A stretch of 64,000 nucleotides of DNA from NCBI RefSeq assembly GCF_008271695.1, contig NZ_VKKY01000003.1, positions 1,460,490 to 1,524,489 of the forward strand, given 5' to 3'. Below are positions 51,545 through 60,389 of the stretch, piece after piece. Both the position numbers and the translations under genes were made by a program. The number at the start of each line of letters is the position of its first letter. Positions within the stretch are counted from its first letter, which is position 1. The notes beneath the pieces are model-generated. The model was not told where the DNA came from and did no database searches. It saw nothing but the letters and a program-made list of their open reading frames with translations. Origin of the DNA: Rufibacter hautae (GTDB lineage Bacteria; Bacteroidota; Bacteroidia; Cytophagales; Hymenobacteraceae).

Positions 51545-52804
51545 TTACAGCACTTTCAGCTCAGAAACCGAGAGGTCCAGGGATTCTTCCTGCATCTGGG
51601 GCATGAGTTCCAGCAATTCATCAAAAGTGGAGAGCAGGCTTTGGTAGCTGTCGGCTTCCAGGGCTTCTTCGCACTTCTTCAGGAAGACCTCTTTGGGTTT
51701 CAGGTCGGCCAAGTCCTGCTCGGGTTGTACCTGCTGATCCAGGGTTTGGGTGCCAATGGTGCGGAGCGGCCGGTGGATGAGCAACTGAATCTGGGAATGT
51801 TTCGCGAAGACTTCCTGGAGTTTGCCGGTGTGGTCATGCAGGTTGTGCTCGTACTGAAGCTGCACCTCGGCCCAGGCCAGGTACGGACGGTCTGCGTTGT
51901 CATACGCGATCACTTTGGGCAGAACCTCGTCAATGGTGCCTTTGAACCGCACCAGCTTGCGCCAGCACGGGATGTCCACCTCGTGGATGTCGGTGAGTTG
52001 GCCGCCTTCAAAATCAAGGATTACCACTTGCTTGCGGTCGGTGATCTCAGAGAAACTAAGCGGAATGGGAGAACCGCTGTAGCGGATGTGCGGCATTTTG
52101 TTCACGATCTGCGGGCGGTGCAAATGGCCCAGGGCCACGTAGTCAAACTCCGCGGGGAACTGGTCTCCGCAGATTTGGCCCAGGTTGCCCACGTGAATTT
52201 CCTTCTCGCTGTCTGAGGCGCTTCCGCCGGCCGCAAACAAATGGCCCGTTGCCAAAACCGGAAGGCCCTGCTGTTTGAACTCCTGGATAAGCGGTACCAA
52301 TTGGTTGTAATGGTCGCAAATGCCTTGCTTGAGGCGGGCCTCACGTTCTTCACCAGTCTCGCCGGGCACCGAGAGGCGCACGTCTTTGTCTCTGAGAAAC
52401 GGCACGGCGCATACCACGGCTTTGGGCTGGTTGTCCTCATCGGTGAGCACAATCACCTGGTCCTGTGCTTGGACGGGGGCGCCACCAACCACGTGCACAT
52501 TGAAATGCCGTAGCAGCTCGGCCGGGGCATTGAGCGTGGAAACCGAGTCATGGTTGCCGCCAATAATCACCAACTCGCGGCAGCAGGTGCCTTTTACCTC
52601 GCGCAGGAAATCATAGTACAGTTTTAGGGCAGTGTTAGATGGGAAACCCGTGTCAAAGACATCGCCGGCAATGAGCAGCAGGTCAATCTTTTGCTCGCAG
52701 ATGGTCTGGCAAAGCCAGTTTAGAAAAGCGCGGTGTTCCTCGGTACGTTCCTGGTTAGCCAGGCGCTGGCCCAGGTGCCAGTCTGCCGTATGTAGTACTC
52801 TCAT
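51545..52804 (-). CDS. sbcD: Nuclease SbcCD subunit D
   Basis: Mre11-type metallophosphoesterase that, with the SbcC ATPase, cleaves hairpins and processes DNA ends. Start at 52804 (MRVLHTADWHLG) gives 419 aa, normal for SbcD. Metal-binding motifs: DWH (8-10), GDVFD, GGNHDS, TGHLF and LGHLHRPQ. sbcC normally follows directly, but katA follows here, so the partner gene is not adjacent. Cytosolic. Confidence 0.93.
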   Translation of the reverse strand: MRVLHTADWHLGQRLANQERTEEHRAFLNWLCQTICEQKIDLLLIAGDVFDTGFPSNTALKLYYDFLREVKGTCCRELVIIGGNHDSVSTLNAPAELLRHFNVHVVGGAPVQAQDQVIVLTDEDNQPKAVVCAVPFLRDKDVRLSVPGETGEEREARLKQGICDHYNQLVPLIQEFKQQGLPVLATGHLFAAGGSASDSEKEIHVGNLGQICGDQFPAEFDYVALGHLHRPQIVNKMPHIRYSGSPIPLSFSEITDRKQVVILDFEGGQLTDIHEVDIPCWRKLVRFKGTIDEVLPKVIAYDNADRPYLAWAEVQLQYEHNLHDHTGKLQEVFAKHSQIQLLIHRPLRTIGTQTLDQQVQPEQDLADLKPKEVFLKKCEEALEADSYQSLLSTFDELLELMPQMQEESLDLSVSELKVL

Positions 52805-52966
52805 CTTGCCGTCTCTGCTCATCCTTTGGTGCATCTATCAGACGAAGATACAAAAAGCCACCTGTATCCCTAGAGCCAGAGGCCTGGGATAACTACTTTG
52901 GTTAGAAATTTTTGCGTATTAAATATCAGGTTTTATGAATATATTGGAGGGTAAAACCTTCTCTCC

Positions 52967-53596
52967 ATGGGTCCTAACAAATTGCTGGTATTGCTCCTTT
53001 GCGGAATCCTGCTCTTGCTTTCAGGCCAGAAAAGTTGGGGGCAGGAGATGCCTTCCAGAAGAAATTTCGTACAAGTAGGGTATGGAGCGCTCTCGTTGCA
53101 GGAAATGGCTACCAGAATAGGGAACTCGTTCACCCTTTTCTACCCCGTGCAGCATAGGGTACACCAGGTGATAGGACCGGTGCAGGTAAGTTACCACAGA
53201 GCTTTGAGCGAAAGAGTAAGCCTAGGTGCGGTTGCCTCTTACACCTCCATTCATTCTGTCACTGAGGAGCTAAGCCAAGACCAGGGTGGGCAAACCCAAA
53301 CAACCAAGGTAGGGGAGGATCGCCCCAGCTACTACACCATCATGCCAACCGTTCAGTACCATTGGGTCAGGTCTGATGTGGTGAAATTGTACTCCGGCAT
53401 TTCCTTAGGGCTCCTGGTGGCCCAGCGGGATAGAAGACCCGAGCAGAGTGACGAAGACCAACGCCGTTTCATTTCCATTCCGTTTGGTCAATTGACGGTA
53501 TGTGGCGTGCGGGTTGGTAGAAAGGTAGGCGGCTACCTGGAAGGGGGCCTGGGGGCGCATGGCTTGCTCACAGGCGGTGTTTTCTTTTGCTATTGA
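52967..53596 (+). CDS. Predicted outer-membrane beta-barrel protein
   Basis: A 209-aa protein with a signal peptide (about 1-25, ending SWGQE). Alternating hydrophobic strands with aromatic girdles (NFVQVGYGALSL, PVQVSYHRALSERVSLGAVASYTS, YYTIMPTVQYHW) indicate a small outer-membrane barrel. The last residues, GGVFFCY, end in Tyr after a hydrophobic strand, as barrel C-termini do. I do not recognise a specific family. Single gene. Confidence 0.65.
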   Translation: MGPNKLLVLLLCGILLLLSGQKSWGQEMPSRRNFVQVGYGALSLQEMATRIGNSFTLFYPVQHRVHQVIGPVQVSYHRALSERVSLGAVASYTSIHSVTEELSQDQGGQTQTTKVGEDRPSYYTIMPTVQYHWVRSDVVKLYSGISLGLLVAQRDRRPEQSDEDQRRFISIPFGQLTVCGVRVGRKVGGYLEGGLGAHGLLTGGVFFCY

Positions 53597-53854
53597 TCAT
53601 CAGGCTTAGGCCTTTTAAAACTGCACTTTTGAAGTAAGGCATTTGGGCGGCAGGGGAAGTGCTGCGTTTCTGAGCTATTTTTAAGAAAAAGGGGTTGAAA
53701 ACAGCTCTGTCTTTTCAGGAGGAAGAAATAGCCTAAAACCAGCGTATAAAAACCGGCCTCGCATGGCTTCTGCCGAAAAGTACTTATATTAGCCCCTTCA
53801 AGCCTTTTACAAAGCGAACAACAAACAAACTATTCCCTAACTTTTACGCATTTT

Positions 53855-55405
53855 ATGGCAAACCAACTTTTCGCTAGGAAGTCAATTGACAAGCTTAGCG
53901 CTGACGCCTTTAGTGAAGGGGCGCACAACCTGAAAAGAACCCTTGGTCCGGGTAACCTTATCGCCTTAGGGGTGGGGGCTATCATTGGGACGGGTATCTT
54001 CGTGTTAACGGGTAGTGCGGCTGCACAGTACACTGGTCCAGCCATTGTGCTGGCATTTATCCTGGCTGGTTTGGGCTGTGCTTTTGCCGGTCTTTGCTAC
54101 GCTGAATTTGCTTCCATGATTCCGATTGCCGGTTCTGCCTACACGTACGGCTACGCCACCCTGGGTGAGTTCGTGGCCTGGATCATTGGTTGGGACTTAA
54201 TTCTTGAGTACCTTTTTGGGGCGGCCACCGTGGCCGTGGGCTGGTCTGGTTATGTGGTTTCCTTTCTTCGGGACTTCGGGATCAACATTCCGCCGCAGTG
54301 GAGCAATGCCGTAGGCGTTGAAATGGTTCAAGATCCAGAAACAGGTGCTTGGACCCGCATCACGGAGCAGTTAATAACTAATTTTGCTGAGAAAGGTATT
54401 GATATTTCTACCCTGCCTCATGCAACCGGTATGTTCAACCTGGTGGCGACAATCGCTATTGCTTTGGTGACCGTGCTGCTGGTGATTGGTATGAGCGAGT
54501 CTGCCAAATTCAACAACATTGCCGTTTTAATTAAAGTGGGCGTGGTGATTTTGTTTATCATGGCCGGGGCTAACTACCTGTTCGGTCATAGAGCAGAGGC
54601 AGCCACCAACTGGACTCCTTTCATCCCAGAAAACAAAGGGGGCTTTGGTGAGTACGGCTGGAGCGGAATTATCCGGGCAGCCGGGGTAATCTTCTTCGCC
54701 TATATCGGGTTTGATGCCGTATCCACCACGGCGCAGGAAGCTAAAAACCCGCAGAAAGACATGCCTATTGGTATCTTGGGTTCTTTGGTGATCTGTACCA
54801 TTCTTTACATTCTGGTGTCTGGTATCTTGACGGCCATGGTGCACTACAGCCAATTGAACGTAGCGGAGCCTATTGCCATCGGGATTGAGAAAACAGGTTA
54901 TACGTTCCTGCGTGACCTGATCAAGATTGGTGCTATTGCCGGTCTTTCTTCTGTGATGTTGGTGATGCTGATGTCTCAGCCGCGTATCTTCTACACCATG
55001 TCTAAAGACGGTTTGTTACCTCCAATCTTTGGTAAACTGCATCCTAAATTTAAAACCCCTCACGTAAGTACCATCCTAACGGGTGCTATCTGCGCCGTAG
55101 TTGCGGGTGCTTTCTCCGTGGATGAACTGGGTCACTTAGTGTCTATCGGTACGTTGCTGGCCTTCGTGATTGTTTGTGCCGGGGTTTGGTACCTGCGCGT
55201 GAAAGAGCCTAACCGTCCGCGTCCGTTCAAAACGCCTTTGGTGCCGTTGGTGCCTATCTTGGGTATCCTGGTTTGCCTTGGTATGATGGCCGGTCTCCCT
55301 GCCGAGACCTGGTACCGTCTGCTGGGCTGGATGGCCATTGGTATCATTATCTACTTCGTTTATGGAAAGAAACACAGCGTCATCCGGAAGGAAAACAACC
55401 TGTAA
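53855..55405 (+). CDS. APC-superfamily amino-acid permease (CAT-like)
   Basis: A 516-aa transporter with about 12-14 membrane helices. The first helix has the substrate-binding GAIIGTGIFVLTG unwound motif; the RTLGPGNLIALGVG lead-in and IGWDLILEYLFGAATVA segment match cationic amino-acid transporters (YfnA/CAT group). It probably imports amino acids by proton coupling; the substrate is not certain. Strong terminator downstream. Confidence 0.92.
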   Translation: MANQLFARKSIDKLSADAFSEGAHNLKRTLGPGNLIALGVGAIIGTGIFVLTGSAAAQYTGPAIVLAFILAGLGCAFAGLCYAEFASMIPIAGSAYTYGYATLGEFVAWIIGWDLILEYLFGAATVAVGWSGYVVSFLRDFGINIPPQWSNAVGVEMVQDPETGAWTRITEQLITNFAEKGIDISTLPHATGMFNLVATIAIALVTVLLVIGMSESAKFNNIAVLIKVGVVILFIMAGANYLFGHRAEAATNWTPFIPENKGGFGEYGWSGIIRAAGVIFFAYIGFDAVSTTAQEAKNPQKDMPIGILGSLVICTILYILVSGILTAMVHYSQLNVAEPIAIGIEKTGYTFLRDLIKIGAIAGLSSVMLVMLMSQPRIFYTMSKDGLLPPIFGKLHPKFKTPHVSTILTGAICAVVAGAFSVDELGHLVSIGTLLAFVIVCAGVWYLRVKEPNRPRPFKTPLVPLVPILGILVCLGMMAGLPAETWYRLLGWMAIGIIIYFVYGKKHSVIRKENNL

Positions 55406-55428
55406 TCAACCTCTTTCTTCATAGAACC

Positions 55429-55466
55429 AAAAGCCCGGTCAATGCTCTTGACCGGGCTTTTTCTTT
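55429..55466. terminator. Terminator after the permease gene
   Basis: Perfect 14-bp stem AAAAGCCCGGTCAA / TTGACCGGGCTTTT with a TGCTC loop and T-rich tail. Confidence 0.9.
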
Positions 55467-55616
55467 GCCAAAATTTTAGCGTTCTGGGGGTGTTTTTTGA
55501 AAAATAGCATCAAAAGAACCGAACTGTTTCCTGTGCTTTTTTTAGGATTTTATTTTTCATACTTTCCCTTTTCCAAACAAACACAATCGCACAAACAAAC
55601 CTTTATTTAAGCTCCC

Positions 55617-58600
55617 ATGAAAAAAGTATTTCTCTCCGTGTTAGCGGTAGCGGCTTTGTCGCTGCAGAGCCGGGCACAGGAGACTTTCCCGCGCAATGGG
55701 GTGTATGATGAGCGCTCCGGACTGCGGGCCTTCACCAATGCCACCATCTTCGTGGATTACCAAACCAAGTTGGAGAACGCCACCCTGGTCATCAAAGACG
55801 GTAAAGTAGTGGCCGTGGGCACCAAAGTAGCCGTGCCTCAGGGCGCCATGGTCACCGACCTGAAAGGCAAAACCGTGTACCCCGGCTTCGTGGACCCATA
55901 CACCAGTTACGGGGTGCCTACACCGCCAACTCGTTCCTTCAGCTTCAACAGCCCACCACAGGCCGAGTCCAAGAAAGAGGGAGCCTTCAACTGGAACCAG
56001 GCCATCCGGCCCGAGACCAACGCGGTAGAACTTTTCAAGGTAGATACCAAAGCCGCCGAGGAACTGCGCAAGCTGGGCTTTGGAGCGGTGCTCACCATTC
56101 ACCAGGACGGAATCTCCCGCGGCGGAGCCTCTTTGGTGACTTTGGCCAATAAAAAAGAGAACCAGGTGATTTTGCTGGACAAAGCCGCCGGTGCCTTGTC
56201 CCTGGACAAAGGTTCCTCTACGCAAGAATACCCCAGCTCCATCATGGGCTCCATTGCCCTGCTGCGCCAGACGTACCTGGACGCGCAGTGGAATGCCAAA
56301 AACCAAGACAAAGAGCAGAACATCTCGCTTAAAGCCTTTAATGAACTGAACCGCCTGCCACAGATCATGGAGGTGAGCAACAAACTGAACGCGGTCCGCG
56401 CTGATAAAGTGGGAGATGAGTTCGGCTACCAGTATATCTTCAAAGGCCAGGGCGATGAGTACCAAATGTTGCCCCAGATCAAAGCCACCAATGCTGCCTA
56501 TATCCTCAACGTGAACTTTCCCGATGCCTACAACGTGGAAGACCCGTATGATGCTCGTCGCGTGGGCATTGAGGAAATGAAACATTGGGAAATGGCGCCG
56601 GCCAACCCGGCTATGTTAGTGAAAGAAGGCGTAGCCATCGCATTCACCACCGCTGACCTGAAAGATAAAAGCAAGTTTCTGCCTAACCTCCGCAAAGCTA
56701 CTTCTTACGGTTTGCCCGAGCAGGAAGCTTTGAAAGCCCTTACCTTCACGCCCGCCAAACTGCTCAAAGCAGAGAAGTACGTGGGTAGCCTACGTGAAGG
56801 CATGGAAGCAAACTTTGTGGTAGCTTCCGGCAACCTGTTTGACCCAACCACGATGCTCCTGGAAAACTGGGTACAGGGCCAGGGCTACAAAGTCAGTGAA
56901 ACGCCCGCCGATTTCCGGGGTGTGTACACGTTGAAAGTAGGCTCTCAACCAGAGCGCCGGATGCTCATCAGCGGTACGCCTGAAAAACCAGAGCTGAAAG
57001 TAGTCGCCCAGGATACCCTCAAAGGCAATCTATCCCTCAGTGGTGAATTGCTGACCATGACCTTTGCGCCTGCTAAGAACGGAAAAGAAAGTATCCGGCT
57101 CACCGGTTGGTACACCGGCAAAGGTTTTCAGGGCGAGGCCCAGTTGCCAGATGCCCAAATGGTGAAATGGACCGCCCTTCTCTCCGAGGCCGATACCCAG
57201 CAAGCCAAACGCGACACCGCCCGTTCCCGCTCTAACGAAGCCTTGAACCTGGGTAAATTGACCTTCCCATTTGCCGCCTTCGGCAGAACCGAGTTACCGA
57301 AAGCAGAAACTGTCCTCATCAAGAATGCCACGGTTTGGACGAATGAGAAAGAAGGTAAAATCCAGAACGCTGATGTATTGCTGAAAAACGGCAAGATCGC
57401 GCAGGTAGGGAAGAATCTGTCCGCTAACGGTGCCAAGGTGATTGACGGAACCGGCAAACACGTGACCCCGGGCATCATTGACGAGCACTCGCACATTGCC
57501 TTAGATGGCGTGAACGAGGGCACGCAAGCCGTTACCTCTGAGGTCCGCATGGCCGATGTAGTGAACCATGAGCAAGTGAACATCTATCGCCAGTTGGCTG
57601 GTGGCGTAACTACTTCGCAGTTGCTGCACGGCTCGGCTAACCCCATCGGAGGGCAGTCGGCTATCATCAAACTGCGTTGGGGTCAGGCCCCCGAGAAGCT
57701 GATGTTTGAAGGCGCAGATCCGTTCATCAAATTCGCTTTGGGCGAGAACGTGAAGCAGTCTAACCGCTCGCCGCAGTACAACGTGCGTTTCCCGCAGACC
57801 CGCATGGGCGTGGAGCAGGTAATGGTAGACGCTTTCCAGCGCGCCAAAGAATACCAGAAAGCCCTCGCCGATTACAACAAGCTCTCTAAATCGCAGAAAG
57901 CCAAAACCCCGGCCCCACGCCGTGACTTGGAACTGGACGCCCTTTCCGAGATCCTGAAAGACGAGCGCTTCATCACCTGTCACTCCTACGTGCAATCTGA
58001 GATCAACATGCTCATGAAAGTGGCCGACCAGATGGGCTTCAAGGTGAACACTTTCACCCACATTCTGGAAGGCTATAAAGTAGCCGACAAGATGAAGGCC
58101 CGCAACATTGGCGCCTCTACTTTCTCAGACTGGTGGGCCTACAAAATGGAGGTGAAAGACGCTATTCCGTACAACGCCGCCATCATGCACAACGTGGGCG
58201 TGACCACCGCCATCAACTCAGACGACGCCGAGATGGCCCGCCGCCTGAACCAGGAAGCTGCCAAAACCATGAAGTACGGCGGGGTTTCTGAGGAAGACGC
58301 CTTGAAAATGGTGACCCTGAACCCAGCCAAACTGTTGCACCTGGATGACAAAGTAGGTAGCCTGAAAGCCGGCAAAGATGCCGACGTGGTGATCTGGAAC
58401 GAGCATCCGCTTTCTATCTACGCCCGTCCGGAGAAAACCTTCGTGGATGGTATCGCTTACTTTGACGTGGAGCAAGACAAGCAACTGCAGCTAGAGCAGG
58501 AGAAAGAGCGCTTGCGTCTTATCAACAAGATGCTGGCCGCCAAAGCCCGCGGTGAGCGCACGCAAGCTGCGGCGCCATCCCGCAGGGGCGCAGACCAAGT

Positions 58601-58670
58601 GCTGCATTGCGAAGACTTGGGCACCGGCTCTGAAGAAACATATCAGGAATCTGAGTATCATCAAAAATAA
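55617..58670 (+). CDS. Secreted double-domain amidohydrolase
   Basis: A 1017-aa protein with a signal peptide (about 1-20, ending SRAQ) and two amidohydrolase-like halves. The N-terminal half (about 30-440) has lost the metal-binding HxH: the position after YPGFVDP reads YTS. The C-terminal half (about 565-970) is intact: HSH in IIDEHSHIAL, later His in ITCHSY and FTHILEG, and Asp in NSDDAE. It probably hydrolyses a peptide-like or cyclic amide outside the cytoplasm; substrate unknown. It is translationally close to the next gene, which has a good AAGGAG site. Confidence 0.88.
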   Translation: MKKVFLSVLAVAALSLQSRAQETFPRNGVYDERSGLRAFTNATIFVDYQTKLENATLVIKDGKVVAVGTKVAVPQGAMVTDLKGKTVYPGFVDPYTSYGVPTPPTRSFSFNSPPQAESKKEGAFNWNQAIRPETNAVELFKVDTKAAEELRKLGFGAVLTIHQDGISRGGASLVTLANKKENQVILLDKAAGALSLDKGSSTQEYPSSIMGSIALLRQTYLDAQWNAKNQDKEQNISLKAFNELNRLPQIMEVSNKLNAVRADKVGDEFGYQYIFKGQGDEYQMLPQIKATNAAYILNVNFPDAYNVEDPYDARRVGIEEMKHWEMAPANPAMLVKEGVAIAFTTADLKDKSKFLPNLRKATSYGLPEQEALKALTFTPAKLLKAEKYVGSLREGMEANFVVASGNLFDPTTMLLENWVQGQGYKVSETPADFRGVYTLKVGSQPERRMLISGTPEKPELKVVAQDTLKGNLSLSGELLTMTFAPAKNGKESIRLTGWYTGKGFQGEAQLPDAQMVKWTALLSEADTQQAKRDTARSRSNEALNLGKLTFPFAAFGRTELPKAETVLIKNATVWTNEKEGKIQNADVLLKNGKIAQVGKNLSANGAKVIDGTGKHVTPGIIDEHSHIALDGVNEGTQAVTSEVRMADVVNHEQVNIYRQLAGGVTTSQLLHGSANPIGGQSAIIKLRWGQAPEKLMFEGADPFIKFALGENVKQSNRSPQYNVRFPQTRMGVEQVMVDAFQRAKEYQKALADYNKLSKSQKAKTPAPRRDLELDALSEILKDERFITCHSYVQSEINMLMKVADQMGFKVNTFTHILEGYKVADKMKARNIGASTFSDWWAYKMEVKDAIPYNAAIMHNVGVTTAINSDDAEMARRLNQEAAKTMKYGGVSEEDALKMVTLNPAKLLHLDDKVGSLKAGKDADVVIWNEHPLSIYARPEKTFVDGIAYFDVEQDKQLQLEQEKERLRLINKMLAAKARGERTQAAAPSRRGADQVLHCEDLGTGSEETYQESEYHQK

Positions 58671-58682
58671 GGAGACCACACT

Positions 58683-60044
58683 ATGCAAACGTTAAAGAAT
58701 ACTGTGGTAAACCTTACCTCTAAGAACATGCAACATCGTCTTTTGCTTGCGGCGGCTTTGCTCGTGAGCACCTCCGCGGCCTGGGCCCAGGTTCCTGTGC
58801 CGGCCGCCAAGCAGTCGAAAGCCACTGTGCTTACCGGCGCCACTCTCCACATAGGGAATGGCCAGGTGGTAGAAGGAGCTGCGGTCGCTTTCAACGAAGG
58901 TAAAATCACTTATGTTGGTCCTGCAACCGGGTTCAACGCAGGTGGTACTGCCTATGAAACCGTAAATGTCAGCGGCAAGCACATTTACCCGGGTATGATT
59001 CTACCCAATAGTCAGATAGGCTTGAATGAAGTGGAATCAGTTAGGGCTACTTTAGACCAGCAGGAAGTGGGTTTGTTCAACCCCAATGTGCGCTCGGTCG
59101 TGGCGTATAACACCGATTCTGATATCACGCCTACGCTTCGGTCAAACGGCGTTTTGATGGCGCAGATTACGCCGGTGGGCGGCATGATCTCGGGCTCATC
59201 CTCGGTGGTGCAGTTGGATGCCTGGAATTGGGAAGACGCCCTGGTGAAAGCCGATGCCGGCATACACCTGCGCTGGCCAGCCATGGTGCAGCAGTCACCT
59301 GACAATTCTCCGCAGGTTGCCCAACGCCGCCAGGCCCGGCAGCAAGGACTGCAGGAACTGGAAGCTTTGCTGGCCGAAGCCAAGGTGTACAAAGACCAGA
59401 AAAATGATCGCCAGAATCTGAAACTTGCCTCACTGGGTGGCCTGTTTGACGGTTCCAAAAAGCTCTTCATCCACGCTGATTATGGGAAAGAGATTGTGGA
59501 GTCTGTGCGGTTTGCGCAAAAAGCAGGCGTAAAACAGCTGGTGATTGTGGGCGGCGGCGATGCTCTTGTAGTAGCCGATTTCCTGAAAGAGAACAGTATT
59601 CCGGTGATTTACTCGGGCGTCCATGCGTTGCCAGCCCGGGCCGGCGATGATGTGTACCTGCCTTACAAAATGCCTGGTATGTTGCAACAAGCCGGTGTGT
59701 TGTTCTGCCTGGACTATGATGCCAGCCTTCACGGTTCCAGAAACCTGCCTTTTATTGCCGGTACGGCGGTGGCCTTCGGGTTGTCCAAAGAACAGGCAAT
59801 TTCTTCTGTTACCCTGAATGCAGCCAAAATCCTGGGCGTAGACAAGCAGGTTGGTTCTGTAGAGGTGGGCAAAGACGCCAGCCTGGTGGTTTCTGAAGGT
59901 GATATCTTGGACATGCGCACAAACAAGATCAGTCATGCCTTTATCCAAGGCCGTCAGTTGAACTTAACAGACAAGCAGAAGTACCTGTATGACAAATTCA
60001 ATGGGAAGTACCAGGGAGATAGCAAAGCCGAAGTAGGAAAATAG
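58683..60044 (+). CDS. Secreted amidohydrolase-like protein lacking the metal-binding HxH
   Basis: A 453-aa protein with a signal peptide (about 16-36, ending AWAQ). Its composite beta-sandwich start (VLTGATLHIGNGQVVEGA) and C-terminal GSVEVGKDASLVV are standard for amidohydrolases, but the HxH position (YPGMILPNSQIGL) is replaced and other metal ligands are not seen. It is thus probably a non-catalytic partner of the preceding double-domain enzyme. AAGGAG lies 8 bp before this ATG, 12 bp past the neighbour's stop; an internal ATG at 58728 is the alternative start. Confidence 0.85.
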   Translation: MQTLKNTVVNLTSKNMQHRLLLAAALLVSTSAAWAQVPVPAAKQSKATVLTGATLHIGNGQVVEGAAVAFNEGKITYVGPATGFNAGGTAYETVNVSGKHIYPGMILPNSQIGLNEVESVRATLDQQEVGLFNPNVRSVVAYNTDSDITPTLRSNGVLMAQITPVGGMISGSSSVVQLDAWNWEDALVKADAGIHLRWPAMVQQSPDNSPQVAQRRQARQQGLQELEALLAEAKVYKDQKNDRQNLKLASLGGLFDGSKKLFIHADYGKEIVESVRFAQKAGVKQLVIVGGGDALVVADFLKENSIPVIYSGVHALPARAGDDVYLPYKMPGMLQQAGVLFCLDYDASLHGSRNLPFIAGTAVAFGLSKEQAISSVTLNAAKILGVDKQVGSVEVGKDASLVVSEGDILDMRTNKISHAFIQGRQLNLTDKQKYLYDKFNGKYQGDSKAEVGK

Positions 60045-60068
60045 TGCTTTGTATTTATAATGTACAAG

Positions 60069-60099
60069 AAGAGCCACTTTTATAGTGGCTCTTTTGTTT
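60069..60099 (+). terminator. Terminator of the amidohydrolase operon
   Basis: Stem AAGAGCCACT / AGTGGCTCTT with a 5-nt loop, then TTTGTTTTT. Confidence 0.8.
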
Positions 60100-60265
60100 T
60101 TAGCCATTTTTTCTAAAAATAACCCTAAATCAACTGGTATTAGGGTGTCCAAACCTAAGTATTCATGCTTTAAGATAAATGTACCTTTTATCCGGTAACC
60201 AAATTATACTTAATAGCATTATTCAAGGTGTAAATATCTATCTTACTTATAGTTGGCGTGGTTAA

Positions 60266-60295
60266 TTGAAATTATCTAAATGTAGCGTACTTTTG
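60266..60295 (+). promoter_or_regulatory. Promoter of the six-PAS kinase gene
   Basis: TTG at 60266-60268, exactly 19-bp spacer, TACTTTTG at 60288-60295. This is a full match to the Bacteroidota TTG/TAnnTTTG pattern. Confidence 0.65.
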
Positions 60296-60389
60296 CCTGA
60301 ACCGTGCTTTTCTTACTATGAGAAAACTGCCGGTGTGAGTTAAATCCACTTTGCTAAAGCTGGATTTTTGACTTAAGGATGCCTACAAG

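Noticed and set aside
55641..56585. 314-codon minus-strand frame
   Set aside because: Antisense to the amidohydrolase gene; no domain or ribosome site.
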